Shown piece after piece: positions 44,906 to 55,567 of a stretch of DNA of 64,000 nt. Source of the stretch: an uncultured Prevotellaceae bacterium (GTDB lineage: Bacteria > Bacteroidota > Bacteroidia > Bacteroidales > Bacteroidaceae). The stretch spans positions 32,116-96,115 of the forward strand of contig ONMR01000007.1 in assembly GCA_900318995.1 (NCBI GenBank), in the 5' to 3' direction. Position numbers and translations under genes: made by a program. Under the pieces are notes generated by a model, which ran no database searches, had not been told where the DNA came from, and saw only the letters and a list, made by a program, of their open reading frames with translations. How positions within the stretch are numbered: position 1 is the stretch's first letter; each line of letters opens with the position of its first letter.

Positions 44906-46185
44906 TTATTTGTTTAGCAGGGAGTCTATGTGCTTTTGGGCGGTTGCGCAAACCTCTTGTGGGTTCATTGAAAGGCATTTGCGGTTTTCCACAACAATGT
45001 TGCCATTTACTATGACAGTATCCACATCCGATGCATGCGTGCTGTATACAAGTTCTGAAACCAGATTTGTATGAGGATACAAATGCGGTTTTTCAATATT
45101 GATCAGCAGGATATCGGCAAATGCACCAGGGGCGATTACGCCCAGTTGTCCTTCCCGGCCTATTGCCCTGGCACCGTTCACCGTAGCCATTTGAAGGGCG
45201 GTGTATGCAGGTATGACACATGGATCAAGAGTGCTGACTTTCTGCAGCAGTGATGCGGTACGCATCTCGTCCCACATATCCAGGTCATTGTTTGAAGACG
45301 CACCGTCGGTTCCTATCGATACGTTTATTCCGGCTTCAAGCATTTTTTTGACCGGTGCTATACCGGATGCAAGTTTCATGTTGCTCTGAGGGTTGTGAGC
45401 TACTGATACCCCGTGTCTTGCCAGAATCTCAATGTCATGATCGGACATGACTACACAATGGGCGGCAAGTGTGGGTGTAGAGAACAATCCCTGACTTTCA
45501 AGATACTCAGTGGGGCTCATGCCGTGTTCTTTCATGCAGTTGTCAAGTTCCGTCTGAGTTTCGGCCAGATGCACATGGCTGCCAACACCAAGTTCTTTTG
45601 AGAGACTGATGGAACGTTGAAGATTATCGGGTGATAATGTGTATATGGCATGTGGTCCCATCCACATGGTGACCAATCTGCTGTCCTTGAACCTTTTTTG
45701 TACCTGGCGCCAGTCCGTCTCAAAATGTTTCATTCTGAAATCCATAGGGCAGGGACTTACAACTGCTCTTATACCGGCGCTTTCGGCAGCCTGTGCAACA
45801 GCTTCCTCGTAGGGATACATATCTACAAAGGTGGTGGTTCCGCCCATCAGCATCTCCAGGATACCCAGCCTGGCTCCGTCATAAACCTCCTGATACCCCA
45901 TTTTTCCTTCTATTCCATTAGAGGCATATCATCAGAGATGCCGCGCAGCAATGCCATTGCAACGTGAGTATGAGTGTTGATCAGTCCGGGCATCACTATT
46001 TTACCGGTGGCGTCAATTCGTCTGACATCAGCATGACTGGCCAGAAAACCGTTGACCTTGCTGTCGTCAGTATCTATGAAAGCAATATGGTCATGCTCTA
46101 TTCCAACTATACCTCTAAAGTATGGCTTTTCGGCGTTTGTGGCATTCATGGGCAGAATAATGCCGTTTTCTATCAGAATGTTCAT
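44906..46185 (-). pseudogene. Frameshifted amidohydrolase of the MtaD/SsnA family
   Basis: Two fragments in different frames form one gene. The N-terminal part (46185-45910, 91 aa) has the metal-binding GLINTHTHVAMALLRG and ends in DDMPLME followed by TAG. The C-terminal part (from 45901, 331 aa) resumes with MGYQEVYDGARLGILEMLMGGTTTF and keeps HVHLAET, AAHCV and IGTDGASSNNDLDM. Family members have about twelve residues (WLEEKIWPxEAK-like) between these segments; only 11 nt remain instead of about 36, so roughly 25 nt are missing and the frame shifts. Intact enzymes deaminate S-adenosylhomocysteine or methylthioadenosine. The rest looks well conserved, so the damage is recent or a sequencing artefact. 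Confidence 0.85.
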
Positions 46186-46472
46186 ATTGAGTATTTTTGT
46201 GTTACATTATGTAAATTGATGTTCAAAAATGTACTGATTCGGGTTTGAAAATGTTCGTTTATGTACTAATTCCAACATATGTCAGTCATATAAATAGGCT
46301 CTACAGATACCTGCGAGGCCTTTTTTACGTCTTGACGATTGGCTTGATCGGGGAAAAAGCCCCAAAAGATGAATAATTTTAATCAAATTATGCGAGTTCA
46401 CCCATTTTCAAACACGGTTTATTTAAATAGCAGTTTATATTTGACACCGTAAAAATACAAAATAATAACAAA
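46186..46472. other. Intergenic region with hairpin and fimbrillin promoter
   Basis: No ORF. A plus-strand hairpin pairs AGGCTC (46296-46301) with GAGGCCT (46315-46321, one bulge) followed by six T, and TCGGGG...CCCC forms a second small stem near 46345-46365. The motif ATGTACTRATTC occurs twice (about 46230 and 46261). TATATTTG at 46436-46443 is the -7 element for the fimbrillin-like gene at 46473. No plus-strand gene precedes the first hairpin. Confidence 0.5.
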
Positions 46473-47579
46473 ATGAAAAAAAGGACGTGCTTTGCTTCTG
46501 CTTTTGTATTTACGGCAGCTATGATAATTTCATCATGCTCCGGGGGAAACACGTTCTCCTCCATCTATACAGGACAGGAAACGCATACAGTATTCAATAT
46601 ATCGGTAGCCAAGAATACCAAGACTAAGACCCATTCCAAAAGTCTTGCTGCAACAAAGGCGTTGATCGACTCCAGAACATCATATGAATATGAGAGTACT
46701 GAGGCCTATATTTCTCCCGACGTCGCATTTGGTCTTGTCGGTATCAATGACGGCCATGTCATTATAGACAACCTGCCCGTTTTTGAAAGCAACGGTTTGA
46801 GAACTGCTGATATTGTGACGTTCCTTGAATCGGAGAACAGGGTAGGCGTAAGCGCATTCTATCCATATGTTAAGGATGTGACTTATGATTCTGACGGGTC
46901 GTATGCCATATCTTTCACGCCCGATGATATTAAAAAAGGACCTCTGGCATCAAATAACGTTGATTTCAGATGTGACCAGAGCTTTGAGACCGTCAATCTG
47001 AGGTTCATTCATCTGGCCAACAGAATCGGATTCAAGCTCTGTGACATCACCGAAGATGAACAGCTGAAGGGCCTGATGCACATACGTAAGATCATACTCC
47101 ACGGCATGCCGACGGAGGGATCCTATGTGATGGTCGATGATGAAGGAGAGAATGGTCACTGGGTACCGAATGCCAAGCGCACCGAAATTGTCTGCTTTGA
47201 GGGAGATGACTCTGTCGGGATAGGCGAGGAGAATGCGTTGTACGTGACTAAAACCGGATTGTCCGGAGAGAAGGCTGAATGCAGCCGTTTCTATGTCGTA
47301 CCCGAGGAGTTTAAGGCTGAAAAGCACTATGTAGAGTTGCAGTTTGATGTGGATGAATTTGATTATGATGGTACGCATTACCGTGCAACCACCGGAAGAT
47401 CGGAAAAAATCCCTCTAGCAGGGGTAATTCCCGATGATTTTATGGAACTTGGAGTTCAGTACACATTCGTGCTCGGCATGAACCTGGGTTCCATCTACAG
47501 GCCGATTGAATTTACTGCCAATGTTGATAACTGGGAGGATCATTACAACGGCCGGATCGTTGACTATGATGATGATTGA
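46473..47579 (+). CDS. Fimbrillin-family (Mfa/FimA-like) lipoprotein
   Basis: A 368-residue lipoprotein with signal ending in ISSC (Cys22). The body matches the fimbrillin-like/Mfa-like-1 plan: a Thr/Ser/Lys-rich N-terminal segment, FLESENRVGVSAFYPYV, VNLRFIHLANRIGFKLCD in the middle (the conserved H-x(n)-F beta strands) and the C-terminal YTFVLGMNLGSI with FTANVDNWEDH. Such proteins are type V pilus subunits or related surface adhesins; one strand is exchanged after lipid-end processing. No FimB-E or Mfa2 homologue is adjacent, so whether it polymerises is unknown. Confidence 0.8.
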   Translation: MKKRTCFASAFVFTAAMIISSCSGGNTFSSIYTGQETHTVFNISVAKNTKTKTHSKSLAATKALIDSRTSYEYESTEAYISPDVAFGLVGINDGHVIIDNLPVFESNGLRTADIVTFLESENRVGVSAFYPYVKDVTYDSDGSYAISFTPDDIKKGPLASNNVDFRCDQSFETVNLRFIHLANRIGFKLCDITEDEQLKGLMHIRKIILHGMPTEGSYVMVDDEGENGHWVPNAKRTEIVCFEGDDSVGIGEENALYVTKTGLSGEKAECSRFYVVPEEFKAEKHYVELQFDVDEFDYDGTHYRATTGRSEKIPLAGVIPDDFMELGVQYTFVLGMNLGSIYRPIEFTANVDNWEDHYNGRIVDYDDD

Positions 47580-47606
47580 TAACTGAAGAAACACGTACTA
47601 TATATT

Positions 47607-48050
47607 ATGAGGAAGATTTGGAATTATGTACAGGAACTCAGGTTCATGTACTGGAAGCGTAGGATTGAAGGAAACTGGTATTTTTCGGATGTGGTGTATT
47701 ACCGTGATTCCAAACGTATCCAGAAGAACACGACTGTGAATAAACGTAAATGGAATCTTATTCTGAGCCCAAGTTCATATGTCATGTATGGAGACGCACC
47801 GTTGACAGTTGCAAATATGGTTACAATGGAGGGCCATTACTCACTGAATCCGGACGGAAGCCTGACATTCTGCGAGGAAAAAGACGGAGGTGAGACTATA
47901 ACCAAGAAGGCGCATATCTGTAAGCTCAATGACAAGGAACTGGTATATTGCTATGACAAGGATCAGTTCCAGAATCTGAACTACATGTATGACCAGAAAC
48001 AGACTGCAGCTGCAGACAAGGTGTATTATTCATTCTTCAGGTTATCCTGA
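47607..48050 (+). CDS. Hypothetical protein, 147 aa
   Basis: A basic protein without signal peptide or membrane helix. RIEGNWYFSDVVYYRDSKRI and GHYSLNPDGSLTFCEEKDGG suggest a small beta-barrel of lipocalin-like shape, but I do not recognise the family. It follows the fimbrillin-like gene by 27 nt and ends 20 nt before a strong terminator, so it is the last gene of that unit. Missing export signal is odd for a partner of a surface lipoprotein. Confidence 0.65.
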   Translation: MRKIWNYVQELRFMYWKRRIEGNWYFSDVVYYRDSKRIQKNTTVNKRKWNLILSPSSYVMYGDAPLTVANMVTMEGHYSLNPDGSLTFCEEKDGGETITKKAHICKLNDKELVYCYDKDQFQNLNYMYDQKQTAAADKVYYSFFRLS

Positions 48051-48070
48051 CTTATTAAATTGAATATAAT

Positions 48071-48108
48071 AATAAACGCGCTTCCGATTTGCCGGAAGCG
48101 CGTTTATT
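48071..48108. terminator. Bidirectional terminator, 16-bp perfect stem
   Basis: 48071-48086 pairs exactly with 48093-48108 over a 6-nt loop; the stem is GC-rich in its centre (CGCGCTTCCG) and ends in AATAAA/TTTATT with T-rich sequence after it. It serves the plus-strand unit ending at 48050 and the minus-strand hydrolase gene ending at 48130. Confidence 0.85.
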
Positions 48109-48129
48109 TTGATTTAGAAGGCGAGATGA

Positions 48130-49236
48130 TTACTTGATGTTCTTGCGCTCATACATCCATCCCTCCATCTTGCTTACGCCCGGCTCAGCGCCTGTAAACA
48201 TTGTGCCGGCCTCCTTGTCGCCCTTGAGCCACCACTTGAGCCATGCTGTAGCAACCTTTGCGTAGTCACCGCCGTGAGGCTGCATGTAAGTACCTCCATG
48301 GCCGATACCGTCCAGACTGCACAGGAATGCGGGCATAGTGCCTGACATCTGCTTAAAGTCATCGTTACCATTCTCCCAAGCGATATCGGTAGAACCGCCC
48401 AGAATCCAGATAACTGATTTCTGTTTCATCTTGGCAAGGCTGGCCTTGTCGTCGCCACCATTGAAGAAACCGCTGTTCATGACCATGATGGTCTTGATAC
48501 GGGCGTCATCACTCATGTGGAGAGCCTGCAGACCGCCGCATGACATACCGGCAGCTGCGATATTGTCGATATCCAGTTTCTGGTAATAGGGACTGTTCTT
48601 GTCGGCATTCTGAGCGATTGCCCACTCAAGAGCCTGCTTCAGACCTTCGGGGTCACCCATGGACATGCCGCCGCCACCCATCTGGGGCATACCGCCGCCC
48701 ATACCGCCGGGCATTCCACCGCCCATACGTGGCATACCGCCACCTTGAGGACCGCCCTGGCCCTGAGGACGCTGACCTTGAGGAGCACCCTGTGGAGCAC
48801 CCTGAGGACGCTGACCACCCATGCCGCCGGGCATACCGCCACCAGGCATTCCACCGCCGGGGAATCCGCCTCCACCCATACGGGGTACATCACCGGTCTG
48901 ACCGGGACGCGGAGCCTCCTGCTGCTGGTAGTTGCTGGGACCGATAGCAACAATCAGGAATCCCTGTGATGCCACCTCATTAAGGAAATTGATATGTCCG
49001 CTTGGTGAGTTGGCGCAGCCGCCGTTACCCCAAACCAAGACGGGCAGAAGGTTGCCCTTGCCGAATTTGCTGATGTCCTGAGGACGGAAGATTGTGTGGG
49101 TTGTCAGAGAGGACTCTTCCATCATGATGGCTTTGTAAGGTCCTGTGCCGCCATCCTCTACTATTCGAGAGTTCTGTGCGGATGCCGGAGCAATTGTCAA
49201 TGCGGCAACTGCAGCGATAATCAAACTTTTTCTCAT
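48130..49236 (-). CDS. Secreted alpha/beta hydrolase with a Gly/Met/Pro/Gln-rich insertion
   Basis: A 368-residue exported protein (signal to ASAQ, residue 21). The fold begins LLPVLVWGNGGCANSPSG (oxyanion region), the nucleophile elbow is AAGMSCGGLQ with Ser232, and the acid and base lie in the last third (GGSTDIAWENGND, GIGHGGTYM). Between strand and elbow, residues 118-194 are low-complexity: runs of GGGMPGG, RPQGAPQG and MGGG. Related hydrolases lack such a segment of this size; it is in frame and bounded by ordinary sequence. The substrate is unknown. It has its own promoter and a terminator after it. Confidence 0.8.
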   Translation of the reverse strand: MRKSLIIAAVAALTIAPASAQNSRIVEDGGTGPYKAIMMEESSLTTHTIFRPQDISKFGKGNLLPVLVWGNGGCANSPSGHINFLNEVASQGFLIVAIGPSNYQQQEAPRPGQTGDVPRMGGGGFPGGGMPGGGMPGGMGGQRPQGAPQGAPQGQRPQGQGGPQGGGMPRMGGGMPGGMGGGMPQMGGGGMSMGDPEGLKQALEWAIAQNADKNSPYYQKLDIDNIAAAGMSCGGLQALHMSDDARIKTIMVMNSGFFNGGDDKASLAKMKQKSVIWILGGSTDIAWENGNDDFKQMSGTMPAFLCSLDGIGHGGTYMQPHGGDYAKVATAWLKWWLKGDKEAGTMFTGAEPGVSKMEGWMYERKNIK

Positions 49237-49269
49237 AATTATTGTTGGTATAAATAGGTTATTTGAATG

Positions 49270-49298
49270 TAAAAGTAGTGTTTTTTTTAATGATGCAA
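49270..49298 (-). promoter_or_regulatory. Promoter of the low-complexity hydrolase gene
   Basis: The minus strand carries TTG (plus 49296-49298), 18 nt, then TACTTTTA (plus 49270-49277), one mismatch from TAnnTTTG, 33 nt before the start codon. An A-run lies between the elements. Confidence 0.5.
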
Positions 49299-49332
49299 TA
49301 CTTGACCAATAGGTAAATCACAAATGGGGGAA

Positions 49333-50613
49333 TTATTCCAGCATGAAACTGACAAACCAGTCCAGATCGGTTTTGCTGATGGAACACCCGTCAAAGGTGG
49401 AATTCAGGTATATGTAAGCCTGTTTCTGAAGACGTCTGTCCGTATCAGGTTCATCCACCTGGATTGTGGTGAAACCTCGACCGTAAAAACCGTAGCCGCC
49501 AGTGAGCACGTTTTTGGCACTGCGTGTCTGGCCTGTGCCTTCGGAAGAGAGTGATGTAAGCTCATAGTCCAAGGCGATGTCACCGGCCCGAACTCCCAGC
49601 AAGGCCTCGATTATCATTGCTACAGCACCGGTACGGTCTGCTCCTGAACGGCAATGGAATGCAACATGACGTCCCTTCTTGAGTTCCTGAATAATCCAAT
49701 CTACATCCTTTACTACAGCAGGGTCATCAAACGGATTGTGAAGTGCTATATCGGTCATCACCTGACAATAGTCAGCTCCAGGAATCTTGGTAATCCCCAA
49801 TGAGCGGGTATGAGTCATACACTGGTTGCCCCAGAGACCTTCGCCTGTAATGCCGCGAAGGTCAAGGTCAGCGTCTATTCCGATGAATTCGAGGGCATCG
49901 ACAGATTCTTTATGAAGGGTGTATCGTGCAGGATCGCCGATCTGGCTTTGGGCAGACTCGTGAATCGGGTTGCGGCAGCGTGCTCCCGGGCAGTTGTCAC
50001 TGCAGTCTCCGTTGTATTCACCATCTATGCTGCCTGTACGGAACAGTAATCCGTATCGGACCGTCTTACCGTCAAAAGTGCTCCATCCGCCTAAATCACG
50101 TGCATTGACACAGTCTCTTATTTCCAGCATACGTATCTGTCCTTCGGTCCTGATTTTTCCACTCAGAACTTTTCTGGAGCCTTTCTTGACAGTGTATGTA
50201 TAATACCTCTGCGGAATCAGGTTGGTCATCCTGAAACTGTTGCCGTTAACCGTCTCAGACAGGACTGTATTGCCCTTTTTCCTGCGGTTGCGGCTCTCTC
50301 TGAGAGTTACGGTATAAGTGTCATCGGCATTTCCTGCCCAACTGATTTCAAAGGATTCAGGCTTGTCAAAGGCAAATCTTGAAGGAAACTCCTCATTGTC
50401 TTCAAAGTAACTGTTCTCAGTGCCGAACCCGCTGTATGGACCGTGAGACATGAATTTGCGCACAACCTGATTCTCCAGATTCACCACCTGGATCTTTTGT
50501 GCCGATGATATGTCCGCCATGCTCCAGAGCAGGACCGGCAGAATGAAAAGACGTTTTACCAGACGTCTGGATATCTGGTTTATAACCGTAATTAATGCTG
50601 AAACCTTTTTCAT
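49333..50613 (-). CDS. Secreted tyrosine-protein phosphatase (Y_phosphatase3 family)
   Basis: A 426-residue protein with an N-terminal signal/anchor (LFILPVLLWSMADISSAQ), an Ig-like beta domain (about 45-155) and a dual-specificity-type phosphatase domain. NARDLGGWSTFDG opens the catalytic domain and HCRSGADRTG holds the CX5R loop with nucleophile Cys and Arg. Family members dephosphorylate phosphotyrosine or phosphoinositides; in Bacteroidetes exported versions are frequent and their targets are unknown. The start could be the later Met at MADIS, but the longer form gives a better signal peptide. Confidence 0.85.
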   Translation of the reverse strand: MKKVSALITVINQISRRLVKRLFILPVLLWSMADISSAQKIQVVNLENQVVRKFMSHGPYSGFGTENSYFEDNEEFPSRFAFDKPESFEISWAGNADDTYTVTLRESRNRRKKGNTVLSETVNGNSFRMTNLIPQRYYTYTVKKGSRKVLSGKIRTEGQIRMLEIRDCVNARDLGGWSTFDGKTVRYGLLFRTGSIDGEYNGDCSDNCPGARCRNPIHESAQSQIGDPARYTLHKESVDALEFIGIDADLDLRGITGEGLWGNQCMTHTRSLGITKIPGADYCQVMTDIALHNPFDDPAVVKDVDWIIQELKKGRHVAFHCRSGADRTGAVAMIIEALLGVRAGDIALDYELTSLSSEGTGQTRSAKNVLTGGYGFYGRGFTTIQVDEPDTDRRLQKQAYIYLNSTFDGCSISKTDLDWFVSFMLE

Positions 50614-50643
50614 TGATATGGAATTGTCCTTGCCAATAATATG

Positions 50644-50651
50644 CGAATATA
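50644..50651 (-). promoter_or_regulatory. -7-like element for the phosphatase gene
   Basis: The minus strand reads TATATTCG about 30 nt upstream of the phosphatase start; third occurrence of this variant in the window (also 9181 and 32954). Confidence 0.45.
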
Positions 50652-50694
50652 GAAATTTATGAAGTATGAGGATGTCTTACAGATGGATAATTAT

Positions 50695-50702
50695 TACATT
50701 TG
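50695..50702 (+). promoter_or_regulatory. -7 promoter element for the OPT transporter gene
   Basis: TACATTTG matches TAnnTTTG. It overlaps the in-frame TTG at 50700, so transcription begins after that codon and translation should start at ATG 50742. Confidence 0.6.
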
Positions 50703-50741
50703 CCGAATAAACAAAAAACAATAAAATCAGATAATAAGGAT

Positions 50742-52739
50742 ATGGAAGAAGAAAAAAAACCGGTTGAACTGCCGGAAAACGCATACCGGGAACTAAAGGA
50801 GGGTGAAGTATACGAGCCTGTAATGAAACCGGGCAAGGTCTATCCCGAGGCTAACTTGTGGTCTGTAGGCTGGGGCCTGCTTATGGCTGTGCTCTTTTCG
50901 GCTGCTGCAGCCTATCTGGGGCTTAAGGTGGGCCAGGTGTTTGAGGCCGCCATACCGATAGCTATCATTGCGGTTGGCGTTTCATCGGTTGCCAAGCGCA
51001 AGGGAGCACTGGGTGAGAACGTGATCATTCAGTCCATAGGCGCTTGCTCGGGCGTGATTGTGGCCGGTGCCATATTCACACTGCCGGCACTTTATATCCT
51101 GCAGGCCAAGTACCCTGACATGACGGTAAACTTCATGCAGGTGTTCATCAGTTCATTGCTGGGCGGTGTACTGGGCATCCTGTTCCTGATTCCCTTCCGT
51201 AAGTATTTTGTGAAGGATATGCACGGCAAGTACCCTTTCCCCGAGGCAACTGCTACTACTCAGGTGCTTATATCCGGTGAGAAAGGCGCAGGTCAGGCCA
51301 AGCCGCTGGTGATATCAGGTATAATAGGTGGTATCTATGATTTCATAGTCTCTACTTTCGGACTTTGGACCGAGACCTTTACAACACGGGTATGCGCGTG
51401 GGGATCGGCCTTGGCCACAAAAGCCAAGTTGCTGTTCAGCATAAACACCGGTGCGGCAGTGCTGGGATTAGGTTATATCGTGGGTCTTAAATACGCCTGC
51501 ATAATAGCGGCCGGTTCGGCTGTGGTATGGTTTGTGATAGTTCCGGTATTACCGCTTTTGGGCGATGCTTTCCTGCAGTCCCTTAATCCTGCCGTGACGG
51601 ATGCTGTCGCACAGATGGAACCTGAACAGATTTTCTCAAGCTACGCACGTCATATAGGTATCGGCGGTATTGCCATGGCCGGAATTCTTGGTATCATCAA
51701 GTCCTGGCCGGTAATAAAGGGTGCTGTCAGTCTGGCCGGACGTGAACTGAAGGGTGGTAAGACCGGAGCCGATGTAAAGGTTGAACGTACTCAGCGTGAC
51801 CTGCCTATGAAGATTGTCATCATAGGAATTATAGTGGCTCTTGTAGCTGTCTTCGCATTCTTCTATTTTGGCGTGATGGATTTCAACCTGATGCATGCAG
51901 TAGTAGGTATCCTGGTTGTCGGAATCATTGCCTTCCTGTTCACTACGGTTGCAGCCAATGCTATCGCAATCGTCGGTACCAATCCTGTTTCCGGAATGAC
52001 CCTGATGACTCTTATCCTGGCCTCTGTGATTATGGTTGCGGTAGGTCTGAAAGGCACTCCCGGTATAGTGTCGGCCCTGATTATGGGTGGTGTGGTTTGT
52101 ACCGCGCTCTCTATGGCCGGCGGTTTCATTACCGACCTCAAGATAGGTTATTGGCTGGGTTCTACTCCGGCAGTCCAGCAGGGTTGGAAGTTCCTGGGTA
52201 CTCTGGTATCGGCCCTGACCGTGGGTGGTGTACTTATCATATTGAACAAGACCTACGGTTTTGTGGGTGAGAATGCCCTGGTTGCCCCACAGGCCAACGC
52301 TATGGCTGCTGTAATTGATCCTTTGATGTCCGGTACAGGTGCTCCATGGTGGCTCTATGCAACCGGTGCTGTTATAGCCCTGATACTCAATTTTTGCAAA
52401 ATACCGGCCCTGGCTTTTGCACTGGGTATGTTCATCCCGTTCCAACTCAACATACCGCTGGTAGTAGGCGGATTCATAAACTGGTACGTTGGGACCCGTT
52501 CTATCGATCCGGCTGTCAATACAGCCCGTGTAGAGCATGGAACACTGCTTGCTTCCGGTTTCATTGCCGGTGGTGCACTGATGGGCGTGGTAAGCGCTGC
52601 ACTCAGATTTGCCGGTCTGGATCTGTTCATGGCTGATTCCTGGACAGGATCTCATATGGCCGAGTGGCTGTCACTGATCATGTACGCAGCTCTGATATGG
52701 TACTTTGTACGCAGTGTTATGAAGCGCAAGAACGATTAG
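50742..52739 (+). CDS. OPT-family oligopeptide transporter
   Basis: A 665-residue membrane protein with about 15 hydrophobic segments. Typical OPT features are LWSVGWGLLMAVLFSAAAAYLGLKVGQVFEAAIPIAI near the start, KYPFPEATATTQVL (the conserved YPFP-type motif) and TNPVSGMTLMTL. OPT proteins import oligopeptides or metal chelates with protons. The bacterial type is encoded alone, as here. It converges with the exchanger gene with a 4-nt overlap of the 3' ends. Confidence 0.92.
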   Translation: MEEEKKPVELPENAYRELKEGEVYEPVMKPGKVYPEANLWSVGWGLLMAVLFSAAAAYLGLKVGQVFEAAIPIAIIAVGVSSVAKRKGALGENVIIQSIGACSGVIVAGAIFTLPALYILQAKYPDMTVNFMQVFISSLLGGVLGILFLIPFRKYFVKDMHGKYPFPEATATTQVLISGEKGAGQAKPLVISGIIGGIYDFIVSTFGLWTETFTTRVCAWGSALATKAKLLFSINTGAAVLGLGYIVGLKYACIIAAGSAVVWFVIVPVLPLLGDAFLQSLNPAVTDAVAQMEPEQIFSSYARHIGIGGIAMAGILGIIKSWPVIKGAVSLAGRELKGGKTGADVKVERTQRDLPMKIVIIGIIVALVAVFAFFYFGVMDFNLMHAVVGILVVGIIAFLFTTVAANAIAIVGTNPVSGMTLMTLILASVIMVAVGLKGTPGIVSALIMGGVVCTALSMAGGFITDLKIGYWLGSTPAVQQGWKFLGTLVSALTVGGVLIILNKTYGFVGENALVAPQANAMAAVIDPLMSGTGAPWWLYATGAVIALILNFCKIPALAFALGMFIPFQLNIPLVVGGFINWYVGTRSIDPAVNTARVEHGTLLASGFIAGGALMGVVSAALRFAGLDLFMADSWTGSHMAEWLSLIMYAALIWYFVRSVMKRKND

Positions 52740-53695
52740 AATAGAGAGACTGCGTAGGCAATGTAGGCCATGAACAGGGTCGCACCTGCCAGGCGACCAA
52801 GACGCCCCTGAGGCTTCCAGGGTTGTGTATATAGCACAAGTGCGACCGCAAAGGCCAGCATAATGATAAAATCAGCACTGTATTGTGCGTACTCGAATGG
52901 AATGGGACTGATTGAACCCGAGACACCGAGTACGCACAATATGTTGAATATGTTGGAGCCAATTATATTGCCTATCGATATATCCATCTCTTTCTTGATG
53001 GCGGCGGCAACCGATGCAGCAAGTTCGGGCAAGCTTGTTCCTAGAGCCACGATTGTAAGGCCAATAACTTTGTCGCTGACTCCCATTGATTTAGCCAGAA
53101 CAGTTGCTCCGTCCACCATGAAATCCGCTCCGAAAGCCAGCATGGCGCAGGAGAGTATTACAAGCAGTATGGCAACTGGCACTGACATACTTTTGGCCTG
53201 AATCTCAACATCGGAATCATTGTCAGACCTGGCAGTACGTCCTTTCCATATGGAGAGGGTGGTAAACAGGATTATGCCTGCAAACAATATCAGACCTTCA
53301 ATTCTGGATATGCCGCAGTTGAGAGAGAATAGCAGCAGAAGTACCGATGAGCATATCATAATGAGGCCGTTCTTGAGGACCTTGCGGTTATCAGTCGGGA
53401 TGGGACAGAGAATTGCCGTCAATCCCAATATAAGTCCGATGTTGGCAATATTGGAACCGAGCACGTTTCCCATTGCTATACCTGAGCTCCCTTTGATAGC
53501 CGAAATCATACTGACAAGCAACTCTGGGGCCGATGTGCCGAAAGCCACTATAGTCATGCCTATTACAAGTGGTGATATGCGGTATTTGCGCGCCAGAGCA
53601 ACTCCGCCGTCAACAAGCCAGTCTCCGCCAAAGAAAAGCATTGCAAATCCTGCAAGCAATTTGATAACCGCCCAAAGAGTATCTGATAAAATCAT
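52736..53695 (-). CDS. Calcium/sodium exchanger (CaCA family, YrbG-like)
   Basis: A 319-residue membrane protein made of two inverted repeats of five helices. Each carries the ion-binding alpha-repeat: GMTIVAFGTSAPELLVS with GNVLGSNIANIG in the first half, and GLTIVALGTSLPELAAS with GNIIGSNIFNIL in the second. All key Ser/Thr, Pro and Glu residues are intact. It exchanges Ca2+ for Na+ or H+ across the inner membrane. The 3' end overlaps that of the OPT gene, and the ATP synthase operon starts divergently 118 nt upstream. Confidence 0.9.
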   Translation of the reverse strand: MILSDTLWAVIKLLAGFAMLFFGGDWLVDGGVALARKYRISPLVIGMTIVAFGTSAPELLVSMISAIKGSSGIAMGNVLGSNIANIGLILGLTAILCPIPTDNRKVLKNGLIMICSSVLLLLFSLNCGISRIEGLILFAGIILFTTLSIWKGRTARSDNDSDVEIQAKSMSVPVAILLVILSCAMLAFGADFMVDGATVLAKSMGVSDKVIGLTIVALGTSLPELAASVAAAIKKEMDISIGNIIGSNIFNILCVLGVSGSISPIPFEYAQYSADFIIMLAFAVALVLYTQPWKPQGRLGRLAGATLFMAYIAYAVSLF

Positions 53696-53768
53696 GCCGC
53701 AAAATTAGTATAAATAAGTGTGAAATATAATCCGTTTGGATACAAAAGGTCACTTTAATGGATAATAA

Positions 53769-55325
<1,557 letters not shown>

Positions 55326-55327
55326 TC

Positions 55328-55567
55328 ATGCTCAAGCTTAGGATTATAGCACCGGACAGACTGGTATTTGAGGGCGATGTGGAAAGCGTCACCCTGCCGG
55401 GTACAGTAGGCAGTTTCACTGTTCTGGACCGCCATGCCCCTATAATCTCCTCACTTGAGAATGGTAAGATAACATACCGCGATGCGAACGGACAGACTGA
55501 AGTTACTGTAAGGTCGGGGTTCGCCGAGGTCAGGAGCAACATCCTCTCAATATGTGTCGAAATATGA
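55328..55567 (+). CDS. atpC: ATP synthase F1 subunit epsilon, short form
   Basis: A 79-residue protein corresponding to the N-terminal beta-sandwich of epsilon (LRIIAPDRLVFEGDVESVTLPGTVGSFTVLDRHAPIIS). The C-terminal helical hairpin, which in E. coli (about 139 residues) inhibits ATP hydrolysis, is absent. This short form is usual in Bacteroidetes, so ATP hydrolysis must be controlled otherwise. It starts 2 nt after atpD and overlaps the next gene by 4 nt. Confidence 0.95.
   Translation: MLKLRIIAPDRLVFEGDVESVTLPGTVGSFTVLDRHAPIISSLENGKITYRDANGQTEVTVRSGFAEVRSNILSICVEI

Noticed and set aside
51636-52655. 339-codon open frame on the minus strand inside the OPT gene
   Set aside because: Composition is Gln/Tyr/His/Gly-rich nonsense and the opposite strand encodes an unmistakable OPT transporter; codon-bias shadow.
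53700-53707. TAATTTTG on the minus strand as promoter of the Ca/Na exchanger
   Set aside because: It ends only about 5 nt before the start codon, so a transcript from it would be leaderless; evidence too weak to list.
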